The notes under the pieces were generated by a model, which saw nothing but the letters and a program-made list of their open reading frames with translations, ran no database searches and was not told the origin of the DNA. A program made the position numbers and the translations under genes. This document shows, piece by piece, positions 12,101 to 16,086 of a stretch of 16,086 bases of DNA (its first letter is position 1; the number at the start of each line of letters is the position of its first letter). The stretch covers positions 1-16,086 of the forward strand of contig JAISTZ010000011.1 of the NCBI GenBank assembly GCA_031272345.1, read 5' to 3'. Source of the stretch: Spirochaetaceae bacterium. Lineage in GTDB: Bacteria; Spirochaetota; Spirochaetia; Treponematales; Treponemataceae.

Positions 12101-12129
12101 TTGACCATCCCCGGCCTTGCCGGTAGTAT
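12101..12129 (+). promoter_or_regulatory. Promoter of fliW-csrA
   Basis: TTGACC (12101-12106), 17-nt spacer, TAGTAT (12124-12129, 5/6). Start near 12137, giving a leader of about 20 nt that contains AAGGAGG. Confidence 0.7.
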
Positions 12130-12156
12130 ACCCTGGAACGATAAGGAGGACGTGCA

Positions 12157-12615
12157 ATGGACACCAGGGAAATCCAAACCAAGACCCAGGGCCCGGTAAC
12201 GATTACGGAGGAGCAGACCCTCTCCTTTGTCACCGGGCTTTTGGGCTTTGAGGACGAAAAAGAATTCGCCCTTATCCCGTCAAACTACGAGCCCTTTTTC
12301 TGGCTCCAGTCCCTCAAAACAGCGGCCCTGGCCTTTCTGGTGGTCGATCCCTTCCTGGTGCGGAAGGACTACGAGGTCGACATCGACGACAAGAGCCTGG
12401 AGGCCATCGGCGTTTCCTCCCCCGCGGACGTGGGGGTCCTGGGGATCGTCACGGCCCCGTCCAGGCCGGGGCAGGGGGTAACGGTGAACCTGCAAGGGCC
12501 CATCATCATCAACAAGCGGAACCGGAAGTGCTTCCAGGCGGTGCTCACGGACACCACGTGGACCACCAAGCACGAGATCGCGGCGGAACTGCAAAAACGG
12601 AGCGCCCCATGCTGA
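12157..12615 (+). CDS. fliW: Flagellar assembly factor FliW
   Basis: A 152-residue cytoplasmic protein that binds CsrA and flagellin in turn. When flagellin is low it captures flagellin; once flagellin is exported, free FliW binds CsrA and relieves repression of flagellin translation. The sequence shows the family segments FVTGLLGFEDEKEFALIP, FFWLQSLKTAALAFLVVDPF, DVGVLGIVTAP and VTVNLQGPIIINKRNRKCFQAVL. The start at 12157 is preceded by a strong AAGGAGG. Its 3' end overlaps csrA by 7 bp, so the two partners are made together. The promoter is sigma-70-like. Confidence 0.97.
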   Translation: MDTREIQTKTQGPVTITEEQTLSFVTGLLGFEDEKEFALIPSNYEPFFWLQSLKTAALAFLVVDPFLVRKDYEVDIDDKSLEAIGVSSPADVGVLGIVTAPSRPGQGVTVNLQGPIIINKRNRKCFQAVLTDTTWTTKHEIAAELQKRSAPC

Positions 12616-12815
12616 TACTCACCCGGAGACTCAACGAAAAAATCAAAATCGGCGAGGACATCACCGTGACGGTCATCGAATTGCGGGGGGATCAGGTCAA
12701 AATCGGCATCGAAGCGCCCAAGCACGTCAAGGTGTTCAGGCAGGAAGTGTACAACGCGATTCAGTCGGAAAACAGGGCCGCCGCGGATTCCTCCGGGAAC
12801 ATGGGGCTACTTTAA
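12609..12815 (+). CDS. csrA: Translational regulator CsrA
   Basis: A 68-residue RNA-binding dimer that binds GGA-containing hairpin loops near ribosome sites. The full family pattern is present: MLILTRRLNEKIKIGEDITV, then VKIGIEAPKHVKVFRQEVY, with the RNA-contact residues Leu4 and Arg44. The last ~15 residues (ENRAAADSSGNMGLL) form a variable tail. The start ATG 12609-12611 lies inside fliW; the local bases give no separate Shine-Dalgarno, so it probably depends on fliW translation. The stop (12813-12815) lies within the convergent DUF2259-like gene (9-bp overlap). Confidence 0.97.
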   Translation: MLILTRRLNEKIKIGEDITVTVIELRGDQVKIGIEAPKHVKVFRQEVYNAIQSENRAAADSSGNMGLL

Positions 12816-13490
12816 GAGCGCGGTTTCCACCATGTAGCGCACGGAAATGGCGTCCTTGTCCTGGAGGGTCTTTTCCACCACAATCACCAGGCTCTTTCCC
12901 GCGGCATCGAGGAATATCTTCTCTATGGAATAGGCCGTAACCCCGGCCCGTTTTATATCCGGGTTCCCTATCACGGTGCGGTCCACCAGGACGCCCTCGG
13001 GTTTTCTCCGCTCAACGGTGATGTAGAAGGACGACTTCAGGCTGTCCCCCCAGCCCTCCACATGGGGCGTCAGCTTGACCGTGTAGATCAGGGGATTCAC
13101 CATGGTAGACCGCTCGAAGTCCTGGAATTCCACCTCCGTCGGGGAGGAGAGGCTTTCCCTCAGGTAGATAACCTGCTTGGGGGGCACGGCCCCGCTCCCG
13201 AAGAGGTAGGGGTTGTGCTTGGCCTTGAGTTCCTCGAAGGCCGAAAGCCCGTCCTGCATCCGGGAAAATCCGCTGGATTTGAAAACCTTCGTAAAGTCGT
13301 TTTTCTGTACGTCAACCGCATAAATCTCGGCATAGGGAATAAATGTCTGGTCAAATTTTCCGTATTGACCAAAGAAGTAGGTCCTGCCGTCCGGGGAAAA
13401 CCCCAGGTCCACGAACCGGGCCACGTCACCGGCAAACACCAGGAATCCTGTCAATAGAGAAAAAAGATAACAGAGTATTCGTTTTTTCAT
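12807..13490 (-). CDS. Predicted secreted protein, DUF2259-like
   Basis: A 227-residue protein with a cleavable signal peptide (KKRILCYLFSLLTGFLVFAG, cleavage near residue 21). The mature part begins DVARFVDLGFSPDGRTYFFGQYG, a phrase I associate with DUF2259, a family of predicted secreted proteins in treponemes and some proteobacteria. The rest is beta-rich (IYTVKLTPHVEGWGDSLKSSFYITVERR). No catalytic motif is visible. The start ATG 13488-13490 has GAGGT close upstream. It overlaps the end of csrA, tail to tail. Function unknown. Confidence 0.8.
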   Translation of the reverse strand: MKKRILCYLFSLLTGFLVFAGDVARFVDLGFSPDGRTYFFGQYGKFDQTFIPYAEIYAVDVQKNDFTKVFKSSGFSRMQDGLSAFEELKAKHNPYLFGSGAVPPKQVIYLRESLSSPTEVEFQDFERSTMVNPLIYTVKLTPHVEGWGDSLKSSFYITVERRKPEGVLVDRTVIGNPDIKRAGVTAYSIEKIFLDAAGKSLVIVVEKTLQDKDAISVRYMVETALLK

Positions 13491-13549
13491 ACTACCTCAT
13501 TCCGCAACGCGGCGTTCTTACTTATATTTCGGCAGGTTACAGAGGCGGC

Positions 13550-13578
13550 TTTACATATTTTTTCCTGTGCGGTATACT
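13550..13578 (+). promoter_or_regulatory. Promoter of the membrane protein/DHH-CBS operon, leaderless type
   Basis: TTTACA (13550-13555, 5/6), 17-nt spacer, TATACT (13573-13578, 5/6). Five bases (AAGCC) separate it from the ATG at 13584, so the mRNA is predicted to start at or just inside the start codon. No Shine-Dalgarno is present. Confidence 0.75.
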
Positions 13579-13583
13579 AAGCC

Positions 13584-14411
13584 ATGACTATCCGCATGAG
13601 GAACACCTTTGCCCTGGGGTCGTTTTTCTTTTCCGCCGCCGCGGTCATCACGGTGGGCCTGTCCCTTGCCTGGGCAATCGTCACGGGGAACCTTGCCCCG
13701 CCGCCCCCCTCCCTCCTGCCCCTCGCCTCCGCTTCCAGGGAGGGCATCTTCGGGTTCAATTTTACCGCGGTCCTCGGGGCGGCGGCGTTTTCCGCCCTTT
13801 CCGCCCCGGTCCTTACCCTGTCGATCTTCCTGAACTTTGAAAAAACCAAGTCCCAGGAATGTGTGTACTGCATCGCCTTCTTCCTGTCCTGCCTGTCCGA
13901 GGGGGTGCGGCTGCTGATTCCCGTGTTCAACCTGTGGGACGCGAACACCGCCCTGCTGAACGGGGCCGCCAGGGTGATGTTCTTCGGCAGACTCATGGCG
14001 GCTTTGAGCTTCTTCACCTGCGCGGTCACCCTGGTAAACACCCAATACAGGGAATCGGGCAAGTATTTCATCATCCTGGTGTGCTCGGCGGCGTTTTTTT
14101 CCGCGATCATCCCGGTGAACACCCTGCGCCTGCTCCCCAACTGCACCGTCCAGGCGGGATTCACCAGGGTAACCGCCGTGTGCCAGACCATCCTGTTCCT
14201 GCTCACGGTGTTCGCCTTTCTTTTTGTCACAAAAAGCTACGAAAAAAAAGACGCCCTCATCCTTACCCTGGGGTACGTGCTGTTCTTTTCGGGCTACCGG
14301 GTGCTCACCGTGGCGGATTCCTTCTTCTTTGCGGCCCTGGGGGCCCTGTGTTTTATCGCGGGGATGCGGATCTACCTGGGGACGGTGCACAAAATTTACA
14401 TGTGGAAGTAG
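13584..14411 (+). CDS. Integral membrane protein with about eight helices, function unknown
   Basis: A 275-residue hydrophobic protein. Likely membrane helices are at about 9-32, 57-85, 93-115, 130-152, 161-184, 195-217, 224-243 and 246-266. Short charged loops (NFEKTKSQE, NTQYRESGK, TKSYEKKD) lie at positions that could be cytoplasmic. I recognise no transporter or sensor motif. The start ATG 13584 directly follows the promoter without a ribosome site. The DHH-CBS gene begins 4 bp after its stop, so both are co-transcribed and may share a job, for example nucleotide-linked sensing, but that is a guess. Confidence 0.78.
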   Translation: MTIRMRNTFALGSFFFSAAAVITVGLSLAWAIVTGNLAPPPPSLLPLASASREGIFGFNFTAVLGAAAFSALSAPVLTLSIFLNFEKTKSQECVYCIAFFLSCLSEGVRLLIPVFNLWDANTALLNGAARVMFFGRLMAALSFFTCAVTLVNTQYRESGKYFIILVCSAAFFSAIIPVNTLRLLPNCTVQAGFTRVTAVCQTILFLLTVFAFLFVTKSYEKKDALILTLGYVLFFSGYRVLTVADSFFFAALGALCFIAGMRIYLGTVHKIYMWK

Positions 14412-14415
14412 CGGG

Positions 14416-15738
14416 ATGAACGTCGCCTTCGGCCACACGGGGATGGACCTGGACTGCTTCGGCTCGCTGATTGTCATAAAAAAACTCTTCCCGGATTACC
14501 AACTGGTCAAGAGCCGCCTCCTCCACCCGTCCTCCCAGAACCTCTACACCCTCTACCGGGACTACTTCAACTTCGCCGAGCCCAGGGACCTCAAAAACGC
14601 GGACATCGGCGCCGTCATCATCGTGGACACCTCCAGCGCCGCCAGGGTGTCGGAATACTTCGAGGCGATGAATCTGGCAAAGGCCGAGATTCAGGTGTTC
14701 GACCACCACAGCTTTGAGGACTGCGACATCCCCGGCGCGCGGGTGACCGGGGAGAAGACCGGGGCCAACACGTCCCTCCTGGTGAACCTGGCGGTGGAGC
14801 GGGGAGTCACCCTGTCCCCCGAGGAGGCGACCATCGCCCTCACGGGGATCTACGGGGACACGGGGAAGCTCCTCTACGACAACGTGCGCCGCCGGGACCT
14901 CGAGGCCGCCATGCACCTCCTGGACATGGGGGCGTCCTTCAAAATCATGAAGTCCTTCCTGGACATCCTGAACGAGGAGGAGCAAATCGCCATAAAGAAC
15001 CGGCTCCTCCTTGAGCTTGAAAAACGGACCATCCAGGGCCACGCGGTCCTTGCGGCCTACCACGAGCTTGGGGACAATCCCCCGGGGCTTGCGGCGGTGG
15101 TGGAAAAAATCATGGAAATAGAAAACCCCGACGCCTTTTTCGCCTGTTTTTACCGGCCCAGGCTCAAAACCATGCTGATCATCGCCCGGAGCCAGCACCA
15201 GGGGATCGACCTGCGGGAGATTCTGGCCCCCTACGGCGGCGGGGGGCATAAGCTGGCGGCGTCGGCCAAGTTCCCCTGCCCGGACGGCCCGGTCTTTTAT
15301 AACGACTTTATCTCTCTTCTGGAAAAGACGATACACCCGGCCCTCCGCGCCAGGGACATCATGACCCGGCGGGTGTACACGATTAGGGACACGGACACCC
15401 TCCGGGAGGCGTCCATGTTCCTGGAAAGGGTGAACCTCTCGGGTGCCCCGGTGATGGACGCCGCCGGGAACCTGGCGGGCTTCCTCAGCCTCAGGGACAT
15501 CATGCAGGGCCGCAGGGTGAACCAGATGAACAGCATGGTCAGGGGCTTCATGTCCAAAAACGTCATCACCTCGGACAGCTCGGTCACCCTCAGGGAAATC
15601 GGCGCCATCTTCTTCAAGAATCACATCGGCCACCTGCCCATCGTCGAGCACGGGGCCCTCACGGGCATCGTGACCCGGTGGGACTACGTGCAGGCCCAAC
15701 AGGCCCGGCATACCCTGGGGACACAACGTCTCGATTGA
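14416..15738 (+). CDS. DHH-DHHA1 phosphoesterase with two C-terminal CBS domains
   Basis: A 440-residue protein. The DHH domain shows the metal-binding motifs FGHTGMDLDCFGS (Asp11, Asp13), VIIVDTSS (Asp71), VFDHHSF (Asp96-His97-His98) and GIYGDTGKL (Asp148). DHHA1 carries APYGGGGHKLAASAKF (about 271-286), the substrate-binding loop. Two CBS domains follow: RDIMTRRVYTIRDTDTLREA (312-363) and MSKNVITSDSSVTLREIGAI (376-427); CBS pairs usually bind adenine nucleotides. The same DHH-CBS-CBS block forms the N-terminal half of certain bacterial tRNA nucleotidyl/A-adding enzymes, but no nucleotidyltransferase motif follows here and the gene ends after CBS2. Possible roles are nanoRNA or cyclic dinucleotide hydrolysis. 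The start ATG 14416 is preceded by GCGGG, close to the upstream stop. Confidence 0.88.
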   Translation: MNVAFGHTGMDLDCFGSLIVIKKLFPDYQLVKSRLLHPSSQNLYTLYRDYFNFAEPRDLKNADIGAVIIVDTSSAARVSEYFEAMNLAKAEIQVFDHHSFEDCDIPGARVTGEKTGANTSLLVNLAVERGVTLSPEEATIALTGIYGDTGKLLYDNVRRRDLEAAMHLLDMGASFKIMKSFLDILNEEEQIAIKNRLLLELEKRTIQGHAVLAAYHELGDNPPGLAAVVEKIMEIENPDAFFACFYRPRLKTMLIIARSQHQGIDLREILAPYGGGGHKLAASAKFPCPDGPVFYNDFISLLEKTIHPALRARDIMTRRVYTIRDTDTLREASMFLERVNLSGAPVMDAAGNLAGFLSLRDIMQGRRVNQMNSMVRGFMSKNVITSDSSVTLREIGAIFFKNHIGHLPIVEHGALTGIVTRWDYVQAQQARHTLGTQRLD

Positions 15739-15762
15739 TGTTTTCAGCGCTTTCCTGGGAGC

Positions 15763-15791
15763 TTGACAAACGGGTGTTTTTTGTGTAGTGT
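15763..15791 (+). promoter_or_regulatory. Possible promoter of the terminal lipoprotein gene
   Basis: A perfect -35 TTGACA (15763-15768) is followed after 17 nt by TAGTGT (15786-15791), a poor -10. A leader of about 65 nt would contain the small hairpin TGTCG-TGC-CGACA and two copies of TTATGTGGGT (15793-15802 and 15841-15850). Confidence 0.4.
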
Positions 15792-15862
15792 ATTATGTGG
15801 GTCGTCTGTCGTGCCGACAATAAAACGACAAAAAAGCAGCTTATGTGGGTGATGCAAGGATG

Positions 15863-16086
15863 ATGAACAACAAGAATGGTTCCATATTACGGTATATTGG
15901 TTTAACGGCTCTTGCCCTTGGGGCGGTTGTAACGGTTTCACTGGCCGGGTGCAACTGGAACGAGATAAAATACGAAATGGGCGTTTTCGAGCGGCCGCTT
16001 GACACGTCCGGCCCCTTCACCGTCACCTACGACTCCAACGGCGGAAGCGGGACGCCGCCTTCCCCTCGTACTGTATCCCCTGGAAC
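15863..16086 (+). CDS. Lipoprotein with InlB-like (Listeria-Bacteroides) repeat, N-terminal part
   Basis: Runs off the right edge; about 74 residues are visible. The signal peptide has a basic start, a hydrophobic core (YIGLTALALGAVVTVSL) and lipobox LAGC (Cys30). After a short linker comes FTVTYDSNGGSGTPPSPRTV, the start of a Listeria-Bacteroides/InlB B-type repeat, a small beta-grasp-like unit common in surface proteins and often present in several copies. ATG 15863 is chosen over ATG 15860 because AAGG at 15856-15859 leaves a few bases before it; either is possible. It is likely a lipid-anchored surface or periplasmic protein. Confidence 0.85.
   Translation, partial: MNNKNGSILRYIGLTALALGAVVTVSLAGCNWNEIKYEMGVFERPLDTSGPFTVTYDSNGGSGTPPSPRTVSPG

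Noticed and set aside
14353..15726. - strand open frame of 457 codons opposite the DHH-CBS gene
   Set aside because: The + strand shows all DHH and CBS motifs; this frame is a shadow.
15763..15796. TTGACA with TATTAT (15791-15796) as a promoter
   Set aside because: The spacer would be 22 nt, outside the normal range; TAGTGT at 17 nt is weaker but better placed.

Overview
The window is about 60% G+C by eye and comes from a spirochaete, most likely a high-GC member of the Treponema lineage. The evidence is a WhiG/FliA-type flagellar sigma factor followed by a FapA/DUF342 protein and two small treponeme-style proteins, a fliW-csrA pair, a DUF2259-type secreted protein, several lipoproteins and many in-frame stop/start couplings. 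The species cannot be fixed from the sequence.

Layout. (i) 1-686, + strand: the 3' end of a YebC-family gene, then ruvC. (ii) 683-4657, - strand: an NYN-nuclease/OB-fold fusion, then an RNA m5C methyltransferase, then two abutting lipoprotein genes. (iii) 4658-5775: a 1.1-kb non-coding region with tRNA-Asp(GTC) and tRNA-Pro(CGG), both on the - strand. Each has a palindrome-rich trailer that carries an exact 18-nt copy of the 3' end of its own tRNA plus an inverted T-arm copy. (iv) 5776-10104, - strand: a flagellar/motility regulatory operon (membrane protein, sigma factor, FapA-like protein, small protein, DUF6115-like protein). (v) 10232-11969: a hot-dog thioesterase (+) converging on rpmF-acpP-rnc (-). 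(vi) 12157-12815: fliW-csrA (+), converging on a DUF2259-like gene (-, 12807-13490). (vii) 13584-15738: an eight-helix membrane protein and a DHH-DHHA1-CBS-CBS phosphoesterase (+). (viii) 15863 to the end: the start of a lipoprotein with an InlB-like (Listeria-Bacteroides) repeat.

How the genes fit together. Two blocks concern motility control: the sigma operon, and the FliW-CsrA partner switch, in which FliW is known to antagonise CsrA, a translational repressor of flagellar genes. RNA handling recurs (RNase III, m5C methyltransferase, NYN nuclease, CsrA, tRNAs without encoded CCA), but no direct link between these genes is shown by the sequence.

The most unusual part is 4800-5605. Two different tRNA genes are followed by related palindromic elements, yet the tRNA-like segments inside each element match the adjacent tRNA rather than each other. 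Several hairpins also share an apical core CA-N-GGATG, resembling the GGA loop of CsrA ligands, which is notable in a window that encodes CsrA. A second pattern is that three genes have a good -10 box only 5-6 nt before the start codon, which predicts leaderless mRNAs.
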